The notes: a model not told the origin generated them from the letters alone. Positions 33,194-43,099 are shown, counted from the first letter of the stretch. The stretch: DNA of 64,000 nt from Acidobacteriaceae bacterium (GCA_027449965.1 DAIDKP010000026.1:124001-188000); one strand, 5' to 3'. Made by a program: numbers and translations.

Positions 33194-36037
33194 ATGAATC
33201 GATTCTTCGCTCGTACCGCGGCCTTGCTTGCCGTATGCCTGAGTTTGTCGGCTCTGGCCTTGCCAGCCCGGGCCACCGCGCCGCTCAAGGTGCCTGATCT
33301 CAAATACGAAAAGTACACGCTGCCCAACGGCCTGGTCGTGATTCTGCGTGAGGACCATCGTCTGCCGCTGGTTGCCGTCGATCTCTGGTACCACGTCGGC
33401 CCGGCCAACGAACGCGCCGGACGCACCGGCTTTGCCCATCTCTTCGAGCACATGATGTTTGAAGGCTCCGAGCATGTCGGGGAAAAAGCCCACTTCCGCT
33501 ATCTGGAGGGTGCCGGAGCGACAGACATCAACGGCACCACCAGCTACGACCGGACAAATTATTTTGAAACCGTCCCCAGCAACCAGCTTGATCTTGCGCT
33601 GTGGCTGGAGAGCGACCGCATGGGCTTTCTGCTGGAGACGCTTGATCGCGCCAAGCTCACGAACCAGCGCGACGTCGTGCGCAACGAGCTGCGTCAGGAT
33701 GAAGGCCAGCCCTATGATGTCGCCGATGAAGCCGTTGGCCATCTGCTCTTTCCCAAGACTCATCCCTACTACGGCAACGTGATCGGCTCTCATGCGGATG
33801 TGGAAGCCGCGCGCCTCAACGACGTGCGCGAGTTCTTCCACGAGTACTACACGCCCAACAACGCCAGCATCGCCATCGTCGGCGACTTCAACACGGCTGA
33901 GCTGAAGGCGGAGATCGCCAAATACTTTGGCCCCATTCCGCGCGGTCCTGCGATCGCCCCGGTCCATGTCGTCACCCCGCCCATCACCTCCGAGCGTCGT
34001 GAGGTCATCACAGACGCCGTGCAGCTTCCGCGCCTCAGCCTCGGCTGGCTCACACCCGCGGCCTTCACGTCCGGTGACCGCGCCTCGGAGATGTTTCTGG
34101 ATATCCTCGGAGGTGGCAAGGTCAGCCGTCTCTACCAGCGACTGGTCTACAAGGATCAGGTGGCGCAAAGCGTCAGTTGCTCTGATGAGCAGGTCATGAT
34201 CACTTCCATGGCGCAGTGCGACATCATCGCGCGGCCCGGCGTCAAGCTCGCAGACATCCAGACCCGGGTCGATGAAGAGATCGCCAACCTGCGCAAAAAT
34301 GGCCCCACACAGGCGGAACTGGATCGCGCCCGCAACAGGACGCTCACCGGCATGATCGAGGGCCTGCAGCGTCTCGGCGGCTTCGGCGGCGTTGCGGATA
34401 TGATGGACCGCTACAACCAGTACGAGCACGATCCCGGCTATCTGCCCAGGGACATTGCCGGCTACGAGGCTCTGACCACGGCCAGCATTCAGCAGGCAGG
34501 GATGAAGTACTTCGGCGATCACCAGCGCGTCGTCGTCGAGTGTGTTCCCGGCAAAAAGGTGACCGACGATGTGCCGCGCAGCCCGGCAGACACCGATCTC
34601 CACACCGTCGTCACGCCGCCGTACTCTCCGGCTTTTGAGACGGCACAGGCATGGCGCAAAGACGCGCCCAAGCCCGGTCCGGAGTCGAAGCTCCATCTGC
34701 CTTCGTCGGAGGAATTCACGCTCTCAAACGGTCTGAAGGTCTATCTCATTCAAGAGCATGAACTGCCTGTTCTCAGCGCCAATCTGGTGACGCGCGCCGG
34801 GGGCGAAAACAATCCCGCCAATCTGCCCGGTCTGGCTTCCTTCACCGCCAGTATGCTCACGCAGGGCACCAAAACCCGTTCGGCCACCCAGCTTGCCGAC
34901 GATGTCGCGCAGATCGGCGCCAGCATCGGCTCATCGGCCGGCATGGACTCTGCCGGAGTCAGCATCGGCACGCTCACCAATAACATCAAGCCCGCCATGG
35001 AGCTGCTCTCGGACGTGGCTCTACATCCTGCCTTTGATCCGACAGAGGTCGAGCGAGTTCGCAAGCAGCGCATGATCGCCATCCTTCAGGAGTCCGATCA
35101 GCCGATTGCCTCCATGCTGCGCGTCGGCTCCAAACTGCTCTACGGTGACCAGCCCTACGGCTTCACGCCCGTCGGCACCATGGACTCGGTCAAGGCCACG
35201 ACGCAGCAGCAGATTTCCTCTTTCTGGGCTGCGCACTACGCCCCGCAGGATTCAGCGCTGGTCCTGGCTGGTGACCTCACGCCCGCTCAGGCGCATGAAC
35301 TGGCCCAGAAGTACTTCGGCGCATGGAGCAACCCGTCTGTCTCGGCCACGCCCCTGCAGCTTCCCGCGCCGCCGTCTGCGCCGCAGCGCAAGGTGGTTAT
35401 CGTAGACAAGCCCGGCTCGCCCCAGACCGCGCTCTTCGCGCTCAGTCTTGGCGTTCGGCGCAACACGCCCGATCATCCCGCCATCGTCGAGATGAACAGC
35501 GTCCTCGGCGGGCTTTTCTCCAGCCGCATCAACATGAATCTGCGCGAGCAGCACGGCTACACCTACGGTGCATTCTCCGGATTCTTCTTTGATCGCGACG
35601 GTGGACCGTTCTATGCCGGCGCGCAGGTGCGCACCGACGTCACGGGACCGGCGGCCACGCAGCTTTTCAGCGAACTGAATCGCATTCGTACCGATCCGCC
35701 CACGCCCACCGAACTCACGCTCGCCAAAGACAACGCGCTGCGCTCTTTGCCCGGCAGCTTTGAAACCGTCAACAGTGAGTCCAGCCTGATGTCCACGCTG
35801 TTTGTCTACAACCTTCCGCAGGATTACTTTGCCACGCTTCCGGCTCGCTACGCCGCGGTCACTCCGCAGGATGTCGCACACGCCGCGCAGCAGTATATCC
35901 ATCCGGAGAACATGATCGTGCTGGCTGTTGGCGACCGCGCCAGGATCGAGCCGCAGTTGCAAAAAGCCAACCTTGGCCCCATCGAACTGCGCGATACCAG
36001 CGGCAATCCCGTCGCTGCAACCGCAACACAGAGGTAG
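33194..36037 (+). CDS. secreted M16 zinc protease, fused double-domain form
   Basis: A 947-residue pitrilysin-type peptidase with a signal peptide (cleavage near ARA, residue 27). The first half carries the inverse zinc motif HLFEH (His82, Glu85, His86) and the downstream Glu in the YDVADEAVGHLLFP region. The second half (about 510-945) repeats the fold but has no HxxEH motif (GLASFTASML at that place). So one active and one inactive M16 subunit are fused in a single chain, as in pitrilysin. It probably degrades peptides in the periplasm. A terminator follows 19 bases after the stop. Confidence 0.92.
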   Translation: MNRFFARTAALLAVCLSLSALALPARATAPLKVPDLKYEKYTLPNGLVVILREDHRLPLVAVDLWYHVGPANERAGRTGFAHLFEHMMFEGSEHVGEKAHFRYLEGAGATDINGTTSYDRTNYFETVPSNQLDLALWLESDRMGFLLETLDRAKLTNQRDVVRNELRQDEGQPYDVADEAVGHLLFPKTHPYYGNVIGSHADVEAARLNDVREFFHEYYTPNNASIAIVGDFNTAELKAEIAKYFGPIPRGPAIAPVHVVTPPITSERREVITDAVQLPRLSLGWLTPAAFTSGDRASEMFLDILGGGKVSRLYQRLVYKDQVAQSVSCSDEQVMITSMAQCDIIARPGVKLADIQTRVDEEIANLRKNGPTQAELDRARNRTLTGMIEGLQRLGGFGGVADMMDRYNQYEHDPGYLPRDIAGYEALTTASIQQAGMKYFGDHQRVVVECVPGKKVTDDVPRSPADTDLHTVVTPPYSPAFETAQAWRKDAPKPGPESKLHLPSSEEFTLSNGLKVYLIQEHELPVLSANLVTRAGGENNPANLPGLASFTASMLTQGTKTRSATQLADDVAQIGASIGSSAGMDSAGVSIGTLTNNIKPAMELLSDVALHPAFDPTEVERVRKQRMIAILQESDQPIASMLRVGSKLLYGDQPYGFTPVGTMDSVKATTQQQISSFWAAHYAPQDSALVLAGDLTPAQAHELAQKYFGAWSNPSVSATPLQLPAPPSAPQRKVVIVDKPGSPQTALFALSLGVRRNTPDHPAIVEMNSVLGGLFSSRINMNLREQHGYTYGAFSGFFFDRDGGPFYAGAQVRTDVTGPAATQLFSELNRIRTDPPTPTELTLAKDNALRSLPGSFETVNSESSLMSTLFVYNLPQDYFATLPARYAAVTPQDVAHAAQQYIHPENMIVLAVGDRARIEPQLQKANLGPIELRDTSGNPVAATATQR

Positions 36038-36055
36038 CGCACGACCGCAATCACG

Positions 36056-36103
36056 ACGCCTGCGACAGCCCGGAAAGATCTCCGGTGTGTCGCAGGCGTT
36101 TTC
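36056..36103 (+). terminator. rho-independent terminator after the M16 protease gene
   Basis: ACGCCTGCGACA (36056-36067) pairs with TGTCGCAGGCGT (36088-36099), an inner CCGGA/TCCGG stem stacks inside, and TTTT follows. It also separates the convergent histidine-kinase gene. Confidence 0.85.
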
Positions 36104-36187
36104 CTTGTGGTGCAGAAGGGGTGGTCCCGGATTTGTGCTGCCGGATTTGTGGTCCTGGATTCGGGATCACTCCGCCTCGTCGAATCC

Positions 36188-37645
36188 TCAGTATGCCTGG
36201 AGCTGGTTCAGCGGCAGCAGCACCCAGAAGCACGTCGCGCCCGGCTCCGACCGTACACTCAGATGGCCGCGATGCTTCCGCACAATGCGCATCGCATTAT
36301 CCAGTCCCAGTCCCAGTCCGTGGCCGGGAGCCTTTGTGGTGTAGAACGGCTCGAAGACGCGGTCCTTCAACTCCGCCGGAATTCCCGGTCCGTTGTCTTC
36401 CACCTCGATCCGCAGCATATCCCCTTCCATGCCGCAGCGTAGCCGCAATCTTGGCTGGTAGCCTTCGCGGTTCACCTGCTGCATCGCCTCCAGGGCATTC
36501 TCCATCAACGCGGTCCAAACCTGATTCAGCTCGCTCCCATAGGCGCTGATCGTGGGCATTCCCGGTGCAAAGGCACGTTCCACCTCCACCCCGGCCATGC
36601 GCGATTGCAGCATCCTCAGCGTCGCTTCGATTCCAGCCACCACGTCCACTTCCAGAATCGGAGCGCGGTCCATGTACGAGTAGCTTTTGATCGCACTGAT
36701 CAGGTCAAAGATGCGCTCGGAGGAGTGCAGCATCGCCTGGGCAAAGTGTTCGGCGCGCAGCGAAGAGGCAAACTGATCGAGCACCACCTGCATCGCTGCG
36801 CGGCTCAAAAACTCCGGCAGCGCGCTCAGGTCTTCCACCGTCACGCCCAGCTCTGCCAGCTCCGGCGCCATCCGCCAACCTTCTTCCATCCGTTGCTCGC
36901 TCAGCCAGCGCAGAATCGCGTCTTCGCGGTCGGCAATCGCCGTCTGCGCGTCTCCGTGGGCATCGGCGGCGCGCGTCCTCGCCAGCCGCTCCCAGTTCTG
37001 AATTGCCAGCACCTGTTCTTCGCTCAGACACTGCGCCACCAGCGCATAACGACCGTCGGCAAAGTGGCGCAACTCGCTCAAAATGCCGCTGGCTGCCCGC
37101 TGCGCCGCCGCAGAGGGGTTATTCAGTTCGTGCGCCAGATTTCCCGCCAGCTTGCCCAGCGCCGTCAGCTTTTCCGCCTGCTGCTCAATCCGCGTCACCT
37201 CGCGCACGCGATCCAGCAGTGTATTCACCACACGCTGCCCGAAGCTGGGAATCCGCTGCATGATCTCCGGAAAAAGCGAGCGATGAAAGAGCAGCGCCCA
37301 GACATCCTGCACCGCAAAGCCGTGTCCGCCATAAGTGGTCATCCGAGAGAAGGGAAGCAGCCCCGTCATCTGCCCGGCGCGCCCGATAAACAGCGTCATC
37401 GGCCCCGTCCTGTGCCGTCGCACATGAATCTCACCCTTCAGGATCAGGATCATCCGCTCGGCAGGCATGCCTTCTTCAAACAGAGTCTCGCCCACCTTCA
37501 GGCGAATCTCCGTCCCGCATTGCGCCAGCCATTCGCGTTCCTCACAGCTCAGCCCTTGCAGTGGCGCGATCCGATCGATCGCCGCCGCAATCTCGTGGAT
37601 TGGGGATGGTGTTTCAGGAGCCGATGGGGGAAGTTGGATCGACAT
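36188..37645 (-). CDS. soluble sensor histidine kinase with N-terminal cyclic-nucleotide-binding domain
   Basis: ATG 37645 has GGAGGG nine bases upstream. The 485-residue protein has a cNMP-binding/CRP-like beta-roll (about 20-145; VGETLFEEGMPAERMILILKGEIHV), then a dimerisation helix with the phosphoacceptor His172 (NLAHELNNP). An atypical helical insert (about 180-330) precedes an HATPase_c domain with the N box (LMENALEAM), the G1 box (DNGPGIP) and the G2 box (GLGLGLDN). There are no transmembrane helices. The input would be a nucleotide or redox-type ligand in the cytoplasm. No response regulator is adjacent, so it is an orphan kinase. The RAAE-type PRTARQ phosphate-binding residues of the cNMP domain are not clearly conserved. 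Confidence 0.87.
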   Translation of the reverse strand: MSIQLPPSAPETPSPIHEIAAAIDRIAPLQGLSCEEREWLAQCGTEIRLKVGETLFEEGMPAERMILILKGEIHVRRHRTGPMTLFIGRAGQMTGLLPFSRMTTYGGHGFAVQDVWALLFHRSLFPEIMQRIPSFGQRVVNTLLDRVREVTRIEQQAEKLTALGKLAGNLAHELNNPSAAAQRAASGILSELRHFADGRYALVAQCLSEEQVLAIQNWERLARTRAADAHGDAQTAIADREDAILRWLSEQRMEEGWRMAPELAELGVTVEDLSALPEFLSRAAMQVVLDQFASSLRAEHFAQAMLHSSERIFDLISAIKSYSYMDRAPILEVDVVAGIEATLRMLQSRMAGVEVERAFAPGMPTISAYGSELNQVWTALMENALEAMQQVNREGYQPRLRLRCGMEGDMLRIEVEDNGPGIPAELKDRVFEPFYTTKAPGHGLGLGLDNAMRIVRKHRGHLSVRSEPGATCFWVLLPLNQLQAY

Positions 37646-37920
37646 ACCGGAGACCCTCCGGGTCACCTTGCAGGCAATGCGGAACCCACATTCCGCAGTG
37701 GAAAAGAAACCGTCAATTCAAGGTTGATTCGGTTCGCGTTGCAACGTCCGGCAGCATGGAAACCGGAGTTCGTGTCACTCTCGTCGGGTTCACTCGCCTG
37801 GATTGACCCGGCGTCTGGCAATATACCCATGCTACGCCATGAAGAGTTCGTCATAGATGACCTTGAGCCTCACGTATGCGCCCATCCAGGCCGAAAACTA
37901 CTACAGAAAGGAGTACTCCT

Positions 37921-38103
37921 ATGAGTATCGCAGCAATCGGAGCCGTAACTCAAGCCTCACAGGTCGCGCAGGTGGTACAAACCAGCGTTGCCGCGGCGCA
38001 GCAAACGCAGCAGCAAAATGCCATGCTGCAGCAGGACACAGCCTCCATCAGCCAGGAAGGCCGCGCCTCGCTGGCCCATGATGGCGACAGCGACGGCCAC
38101 TGA
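37921..38103 (+). CDS. small Gln/Ala-rich protein, 60 residues
   Basis: ATG 37921 is preceded by AAAGGAG with a seven-base spacer, a strong site. The protein (MSIAAIGAVTQASQVAQVVQTS...) is a predicted amphipathic helix rich in Gln, Ala, Val and Ser with a charged Asp/His tail (GDSDGH). It has no Cys, signal peptide or transmembrane segment. The N-terminal pattern vaguely resembles short YjfB-like motility proteins, but I do not rely on that. A 29-base hairpin structure follows the stop codon, consistent with a monocistronic transcript. Confidence 0.6.
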   Translation: MSIAAIGAVTQASQVAQVVQTSVAAAQQTQQQNAMLQQDTASISQEGRASLAHDGDSDGH

Positions 38104-38439
38104 GCCGTCCCGCTGCACCGCATCCGTAACCGCAAATCCCTGAGCCATTTCCGCTCAGGGATTGCCATCGCGCTCTCCCGCGTCTTTGTCTGCGCCAGCA
38201 GGTGGCGCGTCTGCGCACGGCCTGCAGCGCCATTCCCGCAGTTTCAATCCACCGCAGTTCCCTGGCTACTTCCGCGGCTATTTCCGCCCTTGGCCGTCAC
38301 ATCCCTCCGCACCGGGCCAACAACGGTTTCTGTCCGCACCCCGTGGGTCATGGTTCGCTCCCGCGACCGCTCCCCGTCTACAATCATCTCGACGGCACAA
38401 GCGCTGTCCACGATCCCTGCCTGCTCTGGAGCCTCACTC
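38104..38439. other. 336-base region ahead of the xylonate dehydratase operon
   Basis: Apart from the hairpin at 38135-38163, it holds a TACAAT near 38392 that could be a -10 element for the operon, without a good -35. No LacI-type palindrome is obvious by eye. An in-frame upstream extension of the dehydratase frame reaches 38290 but has no ribosome binding site. Confidence 0.4.
38135..38163 (+). terminator. hairpin after the 60-residue ORF
   Basis: AATCCCTGAGC (38135-38145) pairs with GCTCAGGGATT (38153-38163) around a seven-base loop. There is no U-tract. It supports the end of the small gene's transcript. Confidence 0.55.
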
Positions 38440-40464
38440 GTGTCCGTCGTCTCGATCGAGTCCATTCTGCCGTCCAGCCTGAATGCGGCTCTGCACTCGG
38501 AAGCGCCCGTGGCTACCCACGCTGCCGGTCCCGTCGGCGCCTTGCCCATCACCCCGGAGATGCTGCTCACGCAACCCTCCGGCAATCTCTTTGGACTCAG
38601 CCAGGGCGCGGGCATGGGGTGGGAGCCATCCCGTCTGCTCGACCCGGAGTTTCTCATCCTCAGCACCCACGGCGGCCTGCGCGCCGACAGCGGCGAACCC
38701 ATCGCGCTGGGCCTGCACACCGGCCACTGGGAGGTAGGCCTGCTCGTTGCCGAGGCTGCGCGCACCCTGCGCGACCACCACGCCATCCCCTACGCTGCGG
38801 CCTGCACAGACCCCTGCGACGGGCGCACACAGGGCACCACCGGCATGTTCGATTCGCTGCCGTTTCGCAACGATGCCGCCGTGGTCCTGCGCCGTCTCAT
38901 CCGCTCGCTTCCCACGCGCAAGGGCGTTCTCGGCGTGGCCACCTGCGACAAGGGTCTGCCCGCCATGATGATGGCGCTGGCCGCGAGCGGAGACTCTCCA
39001 GCAATTCTGGTTCCCGGCGGCGTCACGCTGCTGCCCACCTCCGGCGAAGACGCCGGCAAGGTCCAGACCATCGGCGCGCGTTTTGCTCAGGGGCAGATCA
39101 CCCTGGAAGCCGCTGCCGAAGCGGGCTGTCGCGCCTGTGCTTCGCCCGGCGGCGGATGCCAGTTCCTGGGCACGGCGGCCACCGCGCAGGTCGTCGGCGA
39201 AGCGCTCGGCATCGCGCTGCCTCACTCCGCGCTTGCGCCGTCCGGTCATGCGCTGTGGCTCAATGCCGCGGCACGCTCCGCTTTGGCTTTGCTCCGGATG
39301 CACCAGACCGGAGTCGGGATGCGCCACATCCTCACCGATGCCTCCGTGCGCAACGCCATGGTCGTCCACGCGGCCTTTGGAGGCTCCACCAACCTGCTGC
39401 TCCACGTGCCCGCCATCGCCTTTGCCGCCGGACTGCGCCGGCCCACCGCCGATGACTGGGCCGCCGTCAACCGCGCCGTGCCGCGCCTCGTCGATGCGCT
39501 GCCCAACGGCCCGCGCAACTTCGCCACGGTGCAGGTTTTTCTCGCCGGCGGCGTGCCGGAGGTCATGCTCCACCTGCGTCAGGCCGGCCTGCTCGACACC
39601 GCCGTCCGCACCGTCGCCGGGGTCACGCTTGGCGAATCTCTCGACTGGTGGCGCGACAGCGAGCGCCGCTCCACTCTGCGCCAGCGCCTGCGCGCACTCG
39701 ATGGCATCGACCCGGACCACGTCCTTCACTCGCCCGCCGCGGCACGCTCCGCCGGTCTCAGCTCCACCGTCTGTTTTCCCACGGGCAATCTCGCGCCGCA
39801 GGGCGCGGTCATCAAGTGCACGGCCATCGATCCCACGCTTATCGACGCGGACAACATCTATCGGCACACCGGCCCGGCGCGTGTCTTCGTCACGGAAGAG
39901 GCGGCCATCGCTGCCATCAAATCCGGACAGATCGGCAGCGGCGATGTCGTCGTGCTCATCTGTGGCGGCCCGCTCGGCGCAGGCATGCAGGAGATCTATC
40001 AGATCACCGCCGCGCTGCGTCAGTTGCCCCACTGCAAGCACGTCGCCGTGCTCACCGATGCTCGTTTCAGCGGCGTCTCCACCGGAGCCTGCATCGGCCA
40101 CATCAGCCCCGAGGCGCTTGCCGGCGGGCCGATCGGGCGCGTCCAGGACGGCGACCGCATCCGCATCGTCATTGATCGCAACCAGCTCACCGGCACCGTC
40201 GATCTGCTCGCTCCGGAGGATGCATCCCACGCAAGTGGTGCCGCGCTGCTGGCCGCGCGCCCGCCGAGGGTCGATCTTGAACCCCATCCGCAACTCCCCG
40301 ACGACACCCGACTCTGGGCCGCTTTGGTCACGGCCTCCGGCGGCGTATGGGGAGGATGCGTCTACGACGCCGATGCCGTCATTGCGCGGCTCAACAGCAC
40401 CGCCGAACCCGCTCTGGCATTCACGGCCACGCAGACCACGGCCACTCGGAAAGGACAGCCATGA
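38440..40464 (+). CDS. YjhG/YagF-type D-xylonate dehydratase (IlvD/Edd family)
   Basis: The GTG at 38440 is chosen because GGAG lies eight bases upstream and the conserved family sequence begins about 20 residues later. The 674-residue enzyme is an iron-sulfur dehydratase of the IlvD/Edd superfamily. It matches E. coli YjhG/YagF closely in block order: [32 protein letters not shown]-type (here [15 protein letters not shown]), [61 protein letters not shown]. It converts D-xylonate (possibly other aldonates) to 2-keto-3-deoxy-D-xylonate. The stop codon overlaps the next ATG (ATGA). The nearby LacI gene is the probable regulator. Confidence 0.9.
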   Translation: MSVVSIESILPSSLNAALHSEAPVATHAAGPVGALPITPEMLLTQPSGNLFGLSQGAGMGWEPSRLLDPEFLILSTHGGLRADSGEPIALGLHTGHWEVGLLVAEAARTLRDHHAIPYAAACTDPCDGRTQGTTGMFDSLPFRNDAAVVLRRLIRSLPTRKGVLGVATCDKGLPAMMMALAASGDSPAILVPGGVTLLPTSGEDAGKVQTIGARFAQGQITLEAAAEAGCRACASPGGGCQFLGTAATAQVVGEALGIALPHSALAPSGHALWLNAAARSALALLRMHQTGVGMRHILTDASVRNAMVVHAAFGGSTNLLLHVPAIAFAAGLRRPTADDWAAVNRAVPRLVDALPNGPRNFATVQVFLAGGVPEVMLHLRQAGLLDTAVRTVAGVTLGESLDWWRDSERRSTLRQRLRALDGIDPDHVLHSPAAARSAGLSSTVCFPTGNLAPQGAVIKCTAIDPTLIDADNIYRHTGPARVFVTEEAAIAAIKSGQIGSGDVVVLICGGPLGAGMQEIYQITAALRQLPHCKHVAVLTDARFSGVSTGACIGHISPEALAGGPIGRVQDGDRIRIVIDRNQLTGTVDLLAPEDASHASGAALLAARPPRVDLEPHPQLPDDTRLWAALVTASGGVWGGCVYDADAVIARLNSTAEPALAFTATQTTATRKGQP

Positions 40465-41294
40465 AACTCTGGAACACCCGCAAAGGCCTCTTTCTCACCC
40501 AGGATCAGAAGGTGTACCCGGTGCCGGAAACCGGCCTCGACGCTTTGCTACGCCTCGACGATCTCTCTGGCTATCTTCAACAGGTTGTAGGGCAGGGAAG
40601 CGTCGCCGAGCAGCTTGCTCCGGAAGACCTGCTCGCACCCATCGAAAGCCAGGAGGTCTGGGCTGCGGGTGTCACCTATTACCGCAGCCGCGACGCGCGT
40701 ATGGAAGAGTCGCGTGATGCCGGGGGAGGCAGTTTCTATGACCGCGTCTACTCGGCCGAGCGTCCGGAGCTGTTTTTCAAGGCCACAGCCAGCCGCGTCT
40801 CCGGTCCCGGTCAGCCGGTCCGCATCCGCCGCGACGCACACTGGTCCGTTCCGGAGCCGGAGTGGACGCTGCTCGTCAATCCGCGCGGGCAGATCATCGG
40901 CTCGACCATCGGCAACGACATGAGTTCGCGTGACATTGAAGGTGAAAACCCGCTGTATCTGCCGCAGGCCAAGGTCTACCAGGGCAGTTGCGCGCTGGGT
41001 CCGGCCATTTTGCTGGCCAACCAGCCACTGCCATCCTCCACAGCGATCAAGCTCGTCGTCGAGCGCGCAGGCGCGACAGTCTTCTCTGGCTCCACCACGC
41101 TTGCCGAACTCAAGCGCGACCCGGTCACGCTGGTCGAATATCTCTTCCGCGACAATCTCTTTCCCCACGGAGTCTTTCTCATGACCGGCACAGGCATCGT
41201 TCCACACGATGATTTCACGCTGGCTGAGGGCGATCTCGTTCGCATCCGCATCGACGGCCTGGGCGAGTTGGCCAACCCAGTCATCCGCGCCTGA
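40461..41294 (+). CDS. FAH-family 2-keto-3-deoxy-aldonate dehydratase
   Basis: A 277-residue fumarylacetoacetate-hydrolase-fold protein. ATG 40461 overlaps the upstream stop by four bases and has AAGGA eight bases upstream. Residues around [22 protein letters not shown] and [12 protein letters not shown] are the metal-binding and catalytic set seen in 2-keto-3-deoxy-D-arabinonate/xylonate dehydratases. Placed after a xylonate dehydratase, it most likely turns 2-keto-3-deoxy-xylonate into alpha-ketoglutarate semialdehyde, the Weimberg-type route to the TCA cycle. A KDX aldolase (Dahms route) is the alternative but belongs to another fold. The semialdehyde dehydrogenase and xylose dehydrogenase are not in the window. 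Confidence 0.88.
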   Translation: MKLWNTRKGLFLTQDQKVYPVPETGLDALLRLDDLSGYLQQVVGQGSVAEQLAPEDLLAPIESQEVWAAGVTYYRSRDARMEESRDAGGGSFYDRVYSAERPELFFKATASRVSGPGQPVRIRRDAHWSVPEPEWTLLVNPRGQIIGSTIGNDMSSRDIEGENPLYLPQAKVYQGSCALGPAILLANQPLPSSTAIKLVVERAGATVFSGSTTLAELKRDPVTLVEYLFRDNLFPHGVFLMTGTGIVPHDDFTLAEGDLVRIRIDGLGELANPVIRA

Positions 41295-41302
41295 GGGCCG
41301 CT

Positions 41303-42361
41303 TTATGCTCTGGGCGCTGCCGTGCTCTCGCGCACGACCAGCTTGGTCGTCACCTCAAAGCGGCGCTGCACGGGTGGTCCGCCCGGCTCCGCCATCGCTT
41401 CCACCTGCACGCGCAGCGCGTCAAATGCGGCGCGGGCCAGGTCGTGACGCGAAAGGCCGATCGTCGTCAGCGGCGGCAGCGTGAACTCCGTGAACGCAAT
41501 ATCGTCCAGTCCGATCACCGACAGCTCTTCCGGAACGCTCAGCCGCGCCTGATGCGCCGCATGAAGCACGCCAATCGCCGTCATATCGTTTGAGCAGATC
41601 ACCGCCGTCGGACGCTCCTTCAGCCGCAGCAGCCGCTCCATCCCTGCCTCGCCGCCTTTCAGCGTGTGATCGGCGTCCACAATCCACTCCCTGCGAATGC
41701 GCAGACCCGAGACCGCCGTCGCGCTTTCAAAGCAGTGCAGGCGTGTCTCGGCCGAGTGCAGCGTGTGCGGTCCAGCCAGGTAGGCGATCTTTCTGTGTCC
41801 CAGTTGGACGAGATGCTCGACGGCCTCGCGAACGCCCGTCGCATAATCGATCAGGATCGTGCTCACGCGCGGATTGTTGACCTCAAACTCAGCCAGCACC
41901 AGCGGAATCCCGTGGTTCACCAGTTGATCCAGCACGGACTCTTCACTGCCAAAGGTCAGCACCGCCACGCCCTCGACCTTGCGCTCCAGCATCCGCCGCA
42001 CAATCGTCTCAATCTGCGCCGCGCTTTGGATGTTGCCGGAACTCACCAGCAGCTCAAAGCCGTGCGTCACCGCGATCTCCTCAAAGCTGGCAATCAGCTC
42101 CGGAAAGAACGGATTCGTGATGTTTTCAACGATGATGCCCAGAATGCGGCTGCGCCCGGAGACCAGGCTGCGTGCATGGGTGTTGGGAAAGTAGTTCAGT
42201 TGTTCGATCGCCTGCCAGACGCGTTTCGACAGCTTGTCGCTTACCGCCGACGATCCGTTGATGGTGCGTGAAACGGTCGCAATCGAGACGCGTGCCAGCG
42301 ACGCCACGGTGCGTATATCCGGCTTTCCAGTAGAAGTGCTGCGGGCAGTTCGAGGACTCAC
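41303..42361 (-). CDS. LacI-family transcriptional regulator
   Basis: A 352-residue repressor with an N-terminal helix-turn-helix (about 15-36; IRTVASLARVSIATVSRTIN) and hinge helix (NYFPNTHARSLVSGR), then a periplasmic-binding-like sugar-sensing domain (about 70-340; GIIVENITNPFFPELI, VICSNDMTAIGVLHAA). The start is a GTG with AGGA eight bases upstream. It converges on the dehydratase operon with eight bases between stop codons and is the obvious local candidate regulator; its inducer would be an aldonate or 2-keto-3-deoxy acid. Its own operator is not identified. Confidence 0.92.
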   Translation of the reverse strand: MSPRTARSTSTGKPDIRTVASLARVSIATVSRTINGSSAVSDKLSKRVWQAIEQLNYFPNTHARSLVSGRSRILGIIVENITNPFFPELIASFEEIAVTHGFELLVSSGNIQSAAQIETIVRRMLERKVEGVAVLTFGSEESVLDQLVNHGIPLVLAEFEVNNPRVSTILIDYATGVREAVEHLVQLGHRKIAYLAGPHTLHSAETRLHCFESATAVSGLRIRREWIVDADHTLKGGEAGMERLLRLKERPTAVICSNDMTAIGVLHAAHQARLSVPEELSVIGLDDIAFTEFTLPPLTTIGLSRHDLARAAFDALRVQVEAMAEPGGPPVQRRFEVTTKLVVRESTAAPRA

Positions 42362-42569
42362 CCCGTCATCCTATCGCCTGCACACGCCCACGCGCCAGAA
42401 AAATCCTTAAACCGCTGCTCGATTCGCACTTGCCGTCGCGCATGGCATGGTTTCCACGGCCGTCATTTCCGCGCAAAATCCGCTTGCGGCTTCCGTCGTT
42501 CGCGGTGATTCCGCCCGCGATCCACGACAGCCGTCACCGCGTGAACGCGCCGTGGCGGCTGCCATGCCC

Positions 42570-42995
42570 TCAGGCCGTTGTTTTCGTGCAGAGTTCGTCA
42601 AAGGCGCGCGCCAGTTCTCCGGCAATCTGCGGCGCCGTCGCTGACTCGATCACGTACCGCTGCATCAGGTAGACCAGCTTGCCGTCGCGCAGAATCGCAA
42701 TCGCCGGCGAGGTCGGCGGATGGCCCTCGAAGTAGGAGCGCGCCTTTTCGGTTGCTTCGCGGTCCTGCCCGGCAAAGACCGAGATCGAGCGATCCGGCAG
42801 TGTGCTGTGTCCCAGCGCCATCCGCACGCCCGGCCGCATCTTGCCCGCCGCGCAGCCACAGATCGAGTTGACCACTACCATCGTCGTTCCGGGTTGCGCG
42901 AGCGCCGCATCCACTTCCTCGGCGGTTCGTGCTTCCTGGATTCCGGCGCGGGTCAGTTCCTCGCGCATCGGGATCACCATAATCTCTGGGTACAT
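42570..42995 (-). CDS. bacilliredoxin (BrxA/BrxB, YphP/YqiW family)
   Basis: A 141-residue thioredoxin-like protein with the Cys46-Gly-Cys48 active site in VVNSICGCAAGKMRPG, the defining motif of bacilliredoxins (DUF1094). It removes bacillithiol from oxidised protein thiols. The start MYPEIMVIPMREEL is the family N-terminus. A bshC gene for bacillithiol synthesis is in the same window, so the low-molecular-weight thiol is very likely bacillithiol. It diverges from murB, with about 104 bases between. No YpdA-like reductase is present here. Confidence 0.92.
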   Translation of the reverse strand: MYPEIMVIPMREELTRAGIQEARTAEEVDAALAQPGTTMVVVNSICGCAAGKMRPGVRMALGHSTLPDRSISVFAGQDREATEKARSYFEGHPPTSPAIAILRDGKLVYLMQRYVIESATAPQIAGELARAFDELCTKTTA

Positions 42996-43099
42996 CGTTC
43001 GCCTCCGGCAGAGAAAAATCTCCGCTGCCTCTAGTGTACCGGGGATGGCCGCTCGTTGTGTACCGCGGCCCGCGCATCTGGTTTAGCCTGACTGTAGCG

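Noticed and set aside
38202-39455. 417-codon alternative plus-strand frame in the xylonate dehydratase
   Set aside because: Arg/His-rich out-of-frame product; the in-frame enzyme matches the YjhG/YagF family throughout.
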